Assembly: GCA_021786915.1 (NCBI GenBank)
Contig: JAJYMP010000132.1
Span: forward strand, 1-7,546
Direction: 5' to 3'
DNA from: Chloroflexota bacterium
GTDB taxonomy: Bacteria; Chloroflexota; Limnocylindria; Limnocylindrales; CSP1-4
DNA: 7,546 bases
Shown here piece by piece: positions 1 through 6,649 of the stretch; the first letter of the stretch is position 1, and every line of letters starts with the position of its first letter. The translations under genes were made by a program, and so were the position numbers. The notes below the pieces were generated by a model, which saw only the letters and a list, made by a program, of their open reading frames with translations, was not told the origin of the DNA and did not search any database.

Positions 1-1
1 G

Positions 2-139
2 CTGTCCGTCTCGAGGGAGACGGTCGAGAAAGGCACGTGGAACGATGCGCCTGCTGATCGCGGGCGGCGGAACGGGCGGGCACATCTACCCCGCGCTGGC
101 CGTCGCCCGGTCGCTTCGCGCTCGGCCCGGCTCGGCTGA
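2..139 (+). CDS. ftsW: FtsW C-terminal end (partial, runs in from the left edge)
   Basis: Only the last 45 codons of a reading frame that enters from the left are present, with a TGA stop at 137-139. The first residues visible, LSVSRETVEKGTWNDA, resemble the end of the last membrane helix and start of the cytoplasmic tail in FtsW/SpoVE proteins (typically ...GLLLSISR). The rest is an Arg-rich, probably disordered tail. FtsW is the SEDS-family membrane glycosyltransferase that polymerises lipid II at the septum. The gene immediately before murG in B. subtilis-type clusters is the ftsW homologue spoVE, so position supports the call. The frame overlaps the start of murG by 95 nt in a different frame. 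No catalytic region is inside the window, so the call depends on a short motif and synteny. An alternative is a shorter frame-1 tail ending at 57, which lacks any FtsW-like motif. Confidence 0.5.
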   Translation: MSVSRETVEKGTWNDAPADRGRRNGRAHLPRAGRRPVASRSARLG

Positions 140-1214
140 GGGGGCCGACGCCGCCGCTCCGGAGCTGGCCTGGCTGGGCGGGCACCGGGGCCTGGAGAAG
201 GCCATCGTGCCCCCGGCCGGGATCCCGCTCCGGCGACTGGTGTTGCGCTCGCTGCGCTCGGCGGGACGGGACGTCCACCTTGTCCTGGACCCGGTCCGCC
301 TCGTCCTCTCGGTCCCGCAGGCGTTCCTGCTGCTGGCCCTGCGCCGGCCGGCGGCGATCATGACGACAGGCGGCTACGTCGCCATTCCCACGCTGCTCGC
401 GGCCGCCGTCCTGGGCATCCCGAGCGTGCTGTGGGAGGGCAACGTGGTGCCCGGCAGGAGCGTCCGGTTCGTGGCGCGGCGGGCGACCGTCCTTGCGGTG
501 AGCTTCGCCGAGACGGCCGAGGCCCTGGCCCACCCACGGGCCTTCGTGACCGGGACGCCGATCCGGGCGCTCGACGCCGACCCCGACGAGGCCCGCGCGC
601 GGTTCGGCGGGAGGCCCGGCGAGCGGATCCTGCTCGTGTTCGGCGGCTCGCAGGCCGTGCGCCGGATCAACGCGGCGGTCTGGGGGGCGCTGCCGCGGCT
701 GACCGAGCGCGTCCGGGTCGTCCACGTGACTGGCGAGGACGGGTACGCGGCCGCGCTCGCCGCCCGCGCGGCGCTCCCGGCCGAGCTCCGTGACCGCTAC
801 CGGCCCTTCGCGTTCCTGCACGACGACATGACCGCAGCCCTGGCCGCGGCCGATCTCGCGGTGGGCCGGGCAGGCTCCTCGACGCTCGCCGAGGCGGCCG
901 CCTTCGCGCTGCCGATGGCGATCGTCCCGTACCCCCACGCCGCCGGCCACCAGCGACGCAACGCGGAGTCGTACGCGGCCGGGGGCGCGGCCCTCTTGGT
1001 GGAGGACGAGGACTTCGACGCGGACCGCCTGGTGGAGGTGGCGGGCCTGCTGGCCGATCCCGCGGCCCACGCGATGATGTCGGCCGCGGCGCGCGACGCA
1101 GCCCGTCCCCATGCGGCCGATGCGGTGGCCGACCTGGTGCTGGCGGTCGCGACGGGTCGTCCGCTGCCGACACAGGACGCGATCGACGCCGTCGCGCGGG
1201 GCGCTGGCCGATGA
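45..1214 (+). CDS. murG: UDP-GlcNAc:MurNAc-pentapeptide-PP-undecaprenol GlcNAc transferase MurG
   Basis: MurG is the membrane-associated GT-B glycosyltransferase that transfers GlcNAc from UDP-GlcNAc to lipid I, making lipid II on the cytoplasmic face. The 389-residue length is a little above the usual 350-370. The N-terminal glycine loop GGGTGGH (residues 7-13) and second glycine-rich loop TTGGYV (107-112) contact the lipid-pyrophosphate acceptor in known structures. The C-terminal domain has GGSQ (200-203), GRAGSSTLAE (274-283, with E283 at the UDP-ribose glutamate position) and HQRRNA (302-307), matching the family Q..NA nucleotide-sugar motif. Residues 27-40 form a small Ala/Gly-rich insertion and 370-389 an extra tail. 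The usual HEQN acceptor motif reads WEGN (130-133). The ATG at 45 puts the first strand directly in place, with a purine-rich AAAGG at 29-33 upstream. The gene overlaps the probable ftsW tail and is followed by murB after 52 nt. Confidence 0.96.
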   Translation: MRLLIAGGGTGGHIYPALAVARSLRARPGSAEGADAAAPELAWLGGHRGLEKAIVPPAGIPLRRLVLRSLRSAGRDVHLVLDPVRLVLSVPQAFLLLALRRPAAIMTTGGYVAIPTLLAAAVLGIPSVLWEGNVVPGRSVRFVARRATVLAVSFAETAEALAHPRAFVTGTPIRALDADPDEARARFGGRPGERILLVFGGSQAVRRINAAVWGALPRLTERVRVVHVTGEDGYAAALAARAALPAELRDRYRPFAFLHDDMTAALAAADLAVGRAGSSTLAEAAAFALPMAIVPYPHAAGHQRRNAESYAAGGAALLVEDEDFDADRLVEVAGLLADPAAHAMMSAAARDAARPHAADAVADLVLAVATGRPLPTQDAIDAVARGAGR

Positions 1215-1266
1215 CGTCCGGCGTGGCGCGCAGGCGGCCGGGGACGCCCGAACCCGGCCCCGGGCG

Positions 1267-2244
1267 ATGGCGGCTGTGACCGGCCCCGGCCCGGGTCCCG
1301 TCGCCGCACTCGATGCGGTCCGCGTCGCGGCCGATCTGGCCCGCCGCGTCGGCGTGCGCGCGACCGCGGGCGAGCCCATGGCGAAGCACACGACGATGCG
1401 CGTCGGGGGACCCGCGGACCTGTTCGCCACGGCCCACAACACCTTCGAGCTGCGGGGCCTCGTGCGGTTCGCACGCGCTCGCGCGATCCCGTACCTGCTG
1501 CTGGGGCGGGGGAGCGACCTCGTGGTCTCGGACGCAGGGGTGCGCGGCCTCGTGATCGCCGTCCGCGCGGAGGCGTCCCGGCTGGAGGGGGAGCGGTACA
1601 CCGCCGACGCCGGCGTGCCCATGGCGCGCGCTGCGACCGAGACGCAGAAGGCCGGGCTGTCCGGCCTCGAGTACGGGCTCGCGATCCCCGGGACCGTGGG
1701 CGGGGCGGTGTGGGCCAACGCCGGGGCGCACGGCGGCGACACCGCGGCGATCCTCGAGTCGGCCACGCTGCTGCTGGCGGACGGCTCGGAGGCGGTCGTC
1801 CCGGCGTCGGATCTCGGCTTCGGGTACCGTCACAGCCGTCTCAAGGACAACCCCTCGGAGCTCGTGCTCGGGGCGGCGTTCCGGCTGGTCCGGGCCGACG
1901 CCGCCACGATCGCAGGCCGTCTCGACGAGATCCGCCGGTGGCGGCGCGAGCACCAGCCGCTGGGCCTCAGGTCGGCCGGGTCGGTCTTCCGCAACCCGCC
2001 GGGCGACTCGGCCGGGCGGCTCATCGACAGCCTCGGGCTGAAGGGACGGCGGATCGGCGGGGCGGTGGTGTCCGAGAAGCACGCCAACTTCATCGTCAAC
2101 GACCGGCAGGGGACCGCGTCCGACGTTCGCCGCCTCGTCGAGGCGGTGCGCGCCGAGGTGCGGGACCGGCTCGGGGTCGAGCTCGCGCTCGAGATCGAGT
2201 TCGCCGGCGACTGGTCCGCCTGGACGCCAGAGGAGGCCGCCTGA
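1267..2244 (+). CDS. murB: UDP-N-acetylenolpyruvoylglucosamine reductase MurB
   Basis: MurB is the FAD- and NADPH-dependent cytoplasmic enzyme that reduces UDP-GlcNAc-enolpyruvate to UDP-MurNAc. From the ATG at 1267 the protein has 325 residues. The FAD-binding half shows HTTMRVGGPAD (41-51), LGRGSDLVVSD (79-89, usually G.GSN; Asp replaces Asn here) and GLEYGLAIPGTVGGAVWANAGAHG (from about 133). The second half carries the three catalytic positions: R188 in FGYRHS, the proton-donor S239 in GSVFRNP, and E309 in LEIEFAG. The sequence looks like the shorter type II MurB found in Gram-positives. The frame is open back to an ATG at 1111, but that extension is read in another frame over murG and is not MurB-like. 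GTG at 1276 is an alternative start; no strong Shine-Dalgarno decides between them. The stop is 2 nt before ddl. Confidence 0.95.
   Translation: MAAVTGPGPGPVAALDAVRVAADLARRVGVRATAGEPMAKHTTMRVGGPADLFATAHNTFELRGLVRFARARAIPYLLLGRGSDLVVSDAGVRGLVIAVRAEASRLEGERYTADAGVPMARAATETQKAGLSGLEYGLAIPGTVGGAVWANAGAHGGDTAAILESATLLLADGSEAVVPASDLGFGYRHSRLKDNPSELVLGAAFRLVRADAATIAGRLDEIRRWRREHQPLGLRSAGSVFRNPPGDSAGRLIDSLGLKGRRIGGAVVSEKHANFIVNDRQGTASDVRRLVEAVRAEVRDRLGVELALEIEFAGDWSAWTPEEAA
2231..2236 (+). promoter_or_regulatory. Shine-Dalgarno site for ddl
   Basis: A full-consensus AGGAGG lies inside the last codons of murB, 10 nt before the ATG at 2247. It fixes the ddl start even though the open frame extends far upstream through murB. 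Confidence 0.85.
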
Positions 2245-2246
2245 TC

Positions 2247-3389
2247 ATGCCCGTGCCGCCGCTTGGCCACGTGCCCGCGCAGACGCCGGTCGCCGTCGTC
2301 TTCGGCGGGCCCTCGGCCGAGCACGACGTGTCGATCGTGTCGGGAACGGCGATCGCCGAGGCGCTCTCCGGGTCGGGCTACCCGCTCGAGCTGTGGTACG
2401 TCGAGCTCGAGGGCGCCTGGTGGCGGCTGCCCGACGGCCACCGCCGCGAAGGGCGCCCCCAGGCGGTCTACGACCATCCGGCGGCGCTCGGCGCCGAGGG
2501 CCCGCTCGGGGCCGCGGAGGCGCTCGACCTGCTGGCCGACCGCGACACGCCGCCGCTCGTGTTCATCGCCCTCCACGGCCCGTTCGGCGAGGACGGCACC
2601 ATCCAGGCGCTGTGCGAGGCGACGGGGCTCGTCTATACCGGCTCCGGGGTCACGGCCAGCGCGATCGGCATGGACAAGGCCGTGTTCAAACGGCTGGCCC
2701 GGGGTCTCGGGCTCCCGGTGGCGGACTGGCTCGAGGTGCGCGCCCGCCGCTGGGCGGCCGATCCCGACGGCGTCCTGGCCGAGCTCGACGAGTTCGCGAC
2801 CGCGGGCGGCGACGCGAGGCTCATGGTCAAGCCGGCGCGCCTCGGCAGCTCGCTGGGCATGACGCTGGCGCACGGGGCGGGCGAGCGGTCGGCGGCGCTC
2901 CTCGAGGCGTTCCGCTTCGACGACCTCGTCCTCGTGGAGCGGTACCTCGCCGGTGCCCGGGACCTGGAGGTCGCGGTCATCGGCAACGAGCCCGACGCGC
3001 TCGAGGTCTACGGCCCGGGGGAGATCATGTCGGGCCACGAGTTCTACGACTACCAGGCGAAGTACACCCCCGGCCTGTCCGAATCCTCGCTCACGGCGGA
3101 GGTGACCGCTGACGAGAGGGCGCGTCTCCTCGACCTGGCCCGCGCCACCTACAGCGCACTGGGCTGCGAGGGGTTCGCGCGCGTGGACTTCCTGCTGGCC
3201 GACCGTCAGCTGATCGTGTCCGAGATCAACACGATCCCGGGCTTCACGCCGATCAGCCTGTTCCCGGCGCTCCCCGCGTCGGCGGGGTACGACTTCGCGG
3301 GGGTCTGCTCGCGCGTCGTGGACCTCGCGCTCGCCCGCGAGGCGTCCCGGATCCGGCACCGGCCCACGACGGCGGACCTGCCGCGATGA
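2247..3389 (+). CDS. ddl: D-alanine--D-alanine ligase
   Basis: This cytoplasmic ATP-grasp ligase joins two D-alanines to make the end of the peptidoglycan stem peptide. The protein has 380 residues, near the usual 310-375. Visible motifs in order: FGGPSAEHDVS (19-29, with the substrate-binding Glu at 25), HGPFGEDG (110-117), MDK (142-144), the ATP-grasp KPARLGSS (195-202), YDYQAKY (267-273), RVDF (312-315), and EINTIPGFTPISLFP (326-340), which contains the Mg-binding Glu326 and Asn328. Tyr273 of the Lys-Tyr pair corresponds to Tyr216 of E. coli DdlB. A Tyr there goes with D-Ala-D-Ala product, whereas Phe is seen in D-Ala-D-Lac ligases, so a normal vancomycin-sensitive type of end product is inferred. 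The start has a perfect Shine-Dalgarno and lies 2 nt after murB; the stop overlaps the ftsQ start (ATGA), suggesting coupled translation. Confidence 0.96.
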   Translation: MPVPPLGHVPAQTPVAVVFGGPSAEHDVSIVSGTAIAEALSGSGYPLELWYVELEGAWWRLPDGHRREGRPQAVYDHPAALGAEGPLGAAEALDLLADRDTPPLVFIALHGPFGEDGTIQALCEATGLVYTGSGVTASAIGMDKAVFKRLARGLGLPVADWLEVRARRWAADPDGVLAELDEFATAGGDARLMVKPARLGSSLGMTLAHGAGERSAALLEAFRFDDLVLVERYLAGARDLEVAVIGNEPDALEVYGPGEIMSGHEFYDYQAKYTPGLSESSLTAEVTADERARLLDLARATYSALGCEGFARVDFLLADRQLIVSEINTIPGFTPISLFPALPASAGYDFAGVCSRVVDLALAREASRIRHRPTTADLPR

Positions 3390-4396
3390 CGGGCCGGCGA
3401 AGCACACCGCCCGCGGCCCGCCCGATCCGCCCGGGGGCTGCGCGCCCGGCGATCCGGCGCGGCACCGGTCGTCGGACGCCGCCGATCCGGCGCGCCTCGG
3501 CCGGGATCACGCCGGTGCGCGCCGGGGCCCTGCTCGCGATGCTCGCCGGACTGGCTGGCCTCTACGGGCTCTCCACCTCGAGCGCCTTCGCGGTCCGGCA
3601 CACCCAGGTCACGGGTGCGACATGGACCCCGCAGGACCAGATCCTCGCGGCGCTCGTCATCCCGTCCGGCCAGAACGTGTTCACCGTGAGCTCGACGCAG
3701 CTGGCCCAGCGGCTCGAGGGGATCCCCAGCATGCGCGGCGCCAAAGTCACGGTCTCGCTCCCGGACACGGTGACGGTCGCCGTCGCCGAGCGGCAGGCGC
3801 TGCTCGTGTGGCAGTCCGGCGATCACCGGTTCCTGGTCGACGAGACCGGGCTGCTGTTCGGCGAGCTGGGCGACGCACCCCCGTCCGCCGCGGACGGCCT
3901 GCCCGTCGTGGGCGACGCCCGTGCGACCTCGGACACCCTCGCCGTGGGCTCCACGCTGGACCCGGTGACGCTGGACGCGGCGCTGCGCCTGGGCTCCCTC
4001 ACGCCTGCGGACATCGGCAGCAGCGCGAGCGCGCTCGCGATCCGCCTGGACGACACCGACGGCTTCACGGTCGCGTCGGTCCCCGACGGCTGGACCGCGG
4101 TGTTCGGCTTCTACACGCCGACCCTGCGCACCACCGACCTCATCCCGGGGCAGGTGCGCCTGCTCCGCAGCCTGCTGTACGGACGCGAGGCCAGCGTGGG
4201 CCGCGTGATCCTGGCCGACGACCGCAGCGGGACCTACCTTCCGCGCGGCTCGGCCGCGCCCGCTTCGAAGCCCAAGCCCGCCGCCACGCCGAAGCCGAAC
4301 CCGAAGCCGACGCCCGCGCCCACCGCCACGCAGCAGCCGACGGTGACGCCGAAGCCCTCGGCGGCCCCGCGCCCGACCGCGTCCGCCAAGTCATGA
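3386..4396 (+). CDS. ftsQ: Cell division protein FtsQ/DivIB
   Basis: FtsQ is a single-pass membrane protein that links the cytoplasmic Z-ring to septal wall synthesis through FtsB/FtsL. The 336-residue product has the expected order. A cytoplasmic Arg/Pro-rich leader covers residues 1-46, followed by one hydrophobic helix at about 47-67. A POTRA domain spans about 68-137, with the typical VRHTQVTGA start, GQNVFTV and SLPDTVTVAVAERQALLVW. The FtsQ beta domain covers about 138-285 (HRFLVDETGLLF is the family's D..G signature). Residues 289-336 add a low-complexity tail rich in Pro, Lys, Thr and Ala, which should lie outside the membrane. The start ATG overlaps the ddl stop by 4 nt, and no separate promoter is seen. 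Overall sequence conservation in this family is low, so the call rests on architecture, the POTRA/beta motifs and position before sbp-ftsA-ftsZ. The tail is unusual in length and composition. Confidence 0.92.
   Translation: MTGRRSTPPAARPIRPGAARPAIRRGTGRRTPPIRRASAGITPVRAGALLAMLAGLAGLYGLSTSSAFAVRHTQVTGATWTPQDQILAALVIPSGQNVFTVSSTQLAQRLEGIPSMRGAKVTVSLPDTVTVAVAERQALLVWQSGDHRFLVDETGLLFGELGDAPPSAADGLPVVGDARATSDTLAVGSTLDPVTLDAALRLGSLTPADIGSSASALAIRLDDTDGFTVASVPDGWTAVFGFYTPTLRTTDLIPGQVRLLRSLLYGREASVGRVILADDRSGTYLPRGSAAPASKPKPAATPKPNPKPTPAPTATQQPTVTPKPSAAPRPTASAKS
4264..4393 (+). repeat. Low-complexity Pro/Lys/Thr codon repeat in the ftsQ tail
   Basis: The 3' end of ftsQ is built from short repeated words. 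ACGCCGAAGCC occurs at 4286-4296 and 4346-4356, and CCGAAGCC also at 4301-4308. They encode variations on Thr-Pro-Lys-Pro. Such runs change length easily by slippage, and codon repeats rather than protein fold probably shape this segment. Confidence 0.75.
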
Positions 4397-4431
4397 CCGC
4401 CCCGCGCCCGCCGCTCGCCGACCGCGTCCGC
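4365..4431 (+). repeat. Imperfect direct repeat spanning the ftsQ stop codon
   Basis: CCCCGCGCCCG joined to ACCGCGTCCGC forms one continuous block at 4365-4386 inside ftsQ. The same words recur after the stop as CCCCGCGCCCG at 4400-4410 and CCGACCGCGTCCGC at 4418-4431, separated by a 7-nt insertion. The second 14-nt word is in the same reading frame as in ftsQ, so it would again read Pro-Thr-Ala-Ser-Ala. A local duplication at the gene's 3' end is the likely origin. Confidence 0.6.
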
Positions 4432-4475
4432 GCGCCCCGCGACGCGCGTGGGCGCCCCGCGTGGCGGTCGTCTGG

Positions 4476-4481
4476 TAGCGT
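4476..4481 (+). promoter_or_regulatory. Possible -10 box upstream of sbp-ftsA
   Basis: TAGCGT within GGTAGCGTAGG sits 36 nt before the sbp start, in the 121-nt gap between ftsQ and sbp. It has the T-A....T pattern of a GC-rich -10 element and is similar to GGTAGGGT in the ftsZ leader (6755-6762). No convincing -35 hexamer is found 16-19 nt upstream, so this is tentative. The gap holds no other recognisable gene or terminator. Confidence 0.2.
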
Positions 4482-4502
4482 AGGCACGAAAGTCACCCGG
4501 AC

Positions 4503-4507
4503 GGAGG
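4503..4507 (+). promoter_or_regulatory. Shine-Dalgarno site for sbp
   Basis: GGAGG lies 10 nt before the GTG at 4518. It supports GTG as the initiator of the small gene and gives a product whose first residues match the start of the family. Confidence 0.8.
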
Positions 4508-4517
4508 CTGCCCGCCC

Positions 4518-4841
4518 GTGCTCCTGCCCCTCGTGGGTCTGTTCATCGGCTTGGCTGCCGGTTGGCTCCTCAACGTCAACGTCAGTGTCGAGCTCTCGCG
4601 GTACTCGGCCGTGGCGATCCTCGCCGCGCTCGACTCGGTCCTCGGTGCGGTGCGAGCAGAGCTGGATGGCGTCTACGACAATCGGATCTTCGTCAGCGGC
4701 TTCCTGGTCAACGCGATCGTCGCGGTCCTGCTGGTGTTCATCGGGGACCGCCTCAGCCTCGACTTGTACCTGGTGGCCCTCATCAACTTCGGGTTCCGCA
4801 TCTTCAATAACGTCGCACTGATCCGGCGGCACTTCATCTAG
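4518..4841 (+). CDS. sbp: Small basic membrane protein, Sbp/DUF1290 family
   Basis: The product has 107 residues, matching the usual 105-120 for this family. The conserved core is plain: YSAVAILAALDSVLGAVRAEL (from residue 29), FVSGFLVNAIVAVLLVFIGDRL (58-79), DLYLVALINFGFRIFNN (82-98) and the basic end ALIRRHFI. Three hydrophobic stretches at about 3-19, 58-76 and 80-96 predict an integral membrane protein. The family is known mainly from Firmicutes and Actinobacteria, where the gene lies just upstream of ftsA or near the division genes (sbp in B. subtilis). Its biochemical role is unknown; a link to division or wall synthesis is inferred from position only. Translation begins at GTG behind a good ribosome site. 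In B. subtilis ylxW and ylxX (DUF881-type) stand between divIB and sbp; neither is present here. Confidence 0.93.
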   Translation: MLLPLVGLFIGLAAGWLLNVNVSVELSRYSAVAILAALDSVLGAVRAELDGVYDNRIFVSGFLVNAIVAVLLVFIGDRLSLDLYLVALINFGFRIFNNVALIRRHFI

Positions 4842-4891
4842 CATCGGTCCCGGCGGTTCGGGCCCCCAAGGAGCGAGGGGAAGCAAGGCAC

Positions 4892-6124
4892 GTGGAACGG
4901 GAAGCGGTCCTGGTCGGCATCGACGTGGGCACGTCGAAGGTCGTGGCGCTCATCGGCGAGGTCAGCCGTGAGGGGCGCCTGACGATCATGGGCCACGGCA
5001 CCGTGCCCGCCACCGGGCTGAAGAAGGGCGCGATCGTCAACATCGACCTCACCGTTCGCAGCATCGCGGACGCCGTCGAGCGCGCGGAGCGGCTGTCGGG
5101 CTGGAAGATCGACCGGGCGTTCGTGGGCGTGGGCGGCTCCCACGTCGAGAGCCTCAACTCCACAGGCCAGGTCGCCGTGACCGCGCACCATCGCGAGGTC
5201 ACGCGCGCCGACATCGACCGGGCGATCGAGGTCGCCCGCGCGGTGTCGATCCCGTCCAACCGCGACGTGCTCCACGTCGAGCGCCGTGGCTTCACCGTCG
5301 ACGGCCAGGAGGGCGTCAAGGACCCGCTCGGCATGAGCGCCCTGCGGCTCGAGGTCGAGGCGCACATCGTGTCGGCCTCGGCGACCGCGGTCCAGAACCT
5401 CACCAAGTGCGTGCAGCTCGCCGGCGTCAAGATCGACGAGCTGGTGGTCAACGGGCTGGCATCGGCCGAGGCCGTGCTGATCGAGGCCGAGAAGGAGCAC
5501 GGCGTGGCCGTGGCCGACATCGGCGCGGGGACGATCAACCTCACGATGTTCTCGGAGGGGTCGCCGTTCCACACGGCGGTCCTTCCGGTGGGCGGCAACA
5601 ACGTCACCAACGACATCGCCATCGGGCTGCGGACGCACCTCCCGGTTGCCGAGGAGCTCAAGCTCCGTCACGGCACCTGCGACCTGCGCAACGTCGAGGA
5701 CGAGGAGATCACGATCAACGACCCCGGCGATGACGGGGGGCGGACCATCAGCCGCCTGGAGCTGGCGCAGATCATCGAGGCCCGCATGCGCGAGACCTAC
5801 GAGCTGCTCAAGGAGGAGATGAAGAAGGCGGGCCAGGGCATGCTCCCGGCCGGCCTCATCATCACCGGCGGCGGCGCGCAGCTCGCCGGTGCCGCCGAGC
5901 TCGGCCGCGAGGTCCTCGCGATGCAGGTGCGCGTCTCGGGCCCGACCGGCATGGGCGGGCTCACCGACACGATCTCGGACCCGTCCTACGCCACCTCGGT
6001 CGGACTGCTCCGCTGGGGCGCCAACCAGGTCGTGGCCGGCGAGCCGCTGCAGTACGAGTCCTCGGACGACGGCACGAGCTTCCTCGGCCGCATCCGCAAC
6101 GGGATCCGCAACCTCTTCCCGTAG
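4892..6124 (+). CDS. ftsA: Cell division protein FtsA
   Basis: FtsA is the actin-like ATPase that tethers FtsZ filaments to the membrane and recruits later division proteins. The 410-residue length is typical. Actin-fold motifs are visible: phosphate-1 GIDVGTSKV (9-17), phosphate-2 DIGAGTINL (209-217), and the adenosine motif LIITGGGAQLAG (322-333). The FtsA-specific 1C subdomain lies at about 84-165 (GGSHVESLNSTGQVAV begins it). The C-terminal SFLGRIRNGIRNLF (396-409) is an amphipathic basic/hydrophobic helix expected to bind the membrane, after a short acidic Ser/Asp linker. Initiation is at GTG; GGGGAAG at 4877-4883 gives proper spacing, whereas AAGG at 4885-4888 is too close. The gene follows sbp by 50 nt and precedes the yjbQ-like gene by 7 nt, so it is probably co-transcribed with both. 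Confidence 0.96.
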   Translation: MEREAVLVGIDVGTSKVVALIGEVSREGRLTIMGHGTVPATGLKKGAIVNIDLTVRSIADAVERAERLSGWKIDRAFVGVGGSHVESLNSTGQVAVTAHHREVTRADIDRAIEVARAVSIPSNRDVLHVERRGFTVDGQEGVKDPLGMSALRLEVEAHIVSASATAVQNLTKCVQLAGVKIDELVVNGLASAEAVLIEAEKEHGVAVADIGAGTINLTMFSEGSPFHTAVLPVGGNNVTNDIAIGLRTHLPVAEELKLRHGTCDLRNVEDEEITINDPGDDGGRTISRLELAQIIEARMRETYELLKEEMKKAGQGMLPAGLIITGGGAQLAGAAELGREVLAMQVRVSGPTGMGGLTDTISDPSYATSVGLLRWGANQVVAGEPLQYESSDDGTSFLGRIRNGIRNLFP

Positions 6125-6131
6125 GCTCGCC

Positions 6132-6545
6132 ATGCGCTCGCTCGAGATCGAGGTCAGGACCGGGAGCGCCCGCGGCTTCACCGATCTGACGCCGGCCTGC
6201 GCGCGCTTCGCATCGGACGCCTCCCAGGGCGCCGACGGGCTGCTCTCGGTGTTCGTGCCGCACGCCACGGCGGCCCTCGTGATCCTCGAGCTGGGCTCCG
6301 GCTCGGACGAGGACGCGCTCGCCGCCCTCGACCGGCTGCTCCCGCGCGACGACCGCTACATCCACCGCCACGGCGGCCGGGGCCACGGGGCGGACCACGT
6401 CCTGCCGCTGTTCGCCTCGCCGTCGGTCACGGTGCCGGTGCTGGGCGGGCGCCTGGAGCTGGGGACGTGGCAGTCGATCGCGCTCCTCGACCCCAACGCG
6501 GACCACGAGACGCGCCGGGTGCGGCTGAGCTTCCTGGCGGGATAG
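6132..6545 (+). CDS. YjbQ/UPF0047-family protein
   Basis: The product has 137 residues, the normal size for YjbQ/UPF0047 proteins (about 130-140). Signature elements are GLLSVFVPHATAALVILE (36-53, family G...V...HTTA....NE), the His-rich stretch HRHGGRGHGADHVLP (78-92, corresponding to RH...N...H), and VPVLGGRLELGTWQSIALLDPN (101-122, family vPv..G.L.LGtWQ.i), followed by a basic RRVRLSF end. Known members form compact trimers with clustered His residues, and E. coli YjbQ has reported thiamine-phosphate synthase side activity; the true physiological role is unsettled. The ATG at 6132 is only 7 nt after ftsA and has no good Shine-Dalgarno, suggesting coupling to ftsA translation. The family has no established link with division, so its place between ftsA and ftsZ is odd. 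HATA replaces the usual HTTA, and the family's conserved Asn appears to be His85 or Gly86. Confidence 0.88.
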   Translation: MRSLEIEVRTGSARGFTDLTPACARFASDASQGADGLLSVFVPHATAALVILELGSGSDEDALAALDRLLPRDDRYIHRHGGRGHGADHVLPLFASPSVTVPVLGGRLELGTWQSIALLDPNADHETRRVRLSFLAG

Positions 6546-6649
6546 CCGGGCGCCGCCGCGCGTCCGACCGGCCAGCGCCTCGCCACCCGGATCCTCGCGG
6601 CATCCCGCCCGAGCCGGCGGCCCACGTTGCAGGCCCGCACCATCCGCGT

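Noticed and set aside
1111..1266. N-terminal extension of MurB to the upstream ATG at 1111
   Set aside because: The extra residues overlap murG in another frame and look like out-of-frame translation; the ATG at 1267 already gives a full-length MurB.
667..2082. Long antisense open frame over murG and murB (471 codons)
   Set aside because: It is Arg/Pro/Gly-rich, lacks any domain pattern and lies opposite two clearly conserved genes; GC-rich codon bias opens such frames.
1830..3407. Long antisense open frame over murB and ddl (525 codons)
   Set aside because: Composition is that of a codon shadow of ddl, and no motif or ribosome site supports it.
4393..4821. Possible small gene starting at an ATG that overlaps the ftsQ stop (ATGA)
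   Set aside because: The overlap is tempting, but the frame runs through sbp out of frame, giving Ser/Trp/Cys-rich nonsense, and has no good ribosome site.
4838..6268. Antisense open frame covering ftsA (476 codons)
   Set aside because: It mirrors the ftsA codons exactly and has no recognisable fold or start signal.
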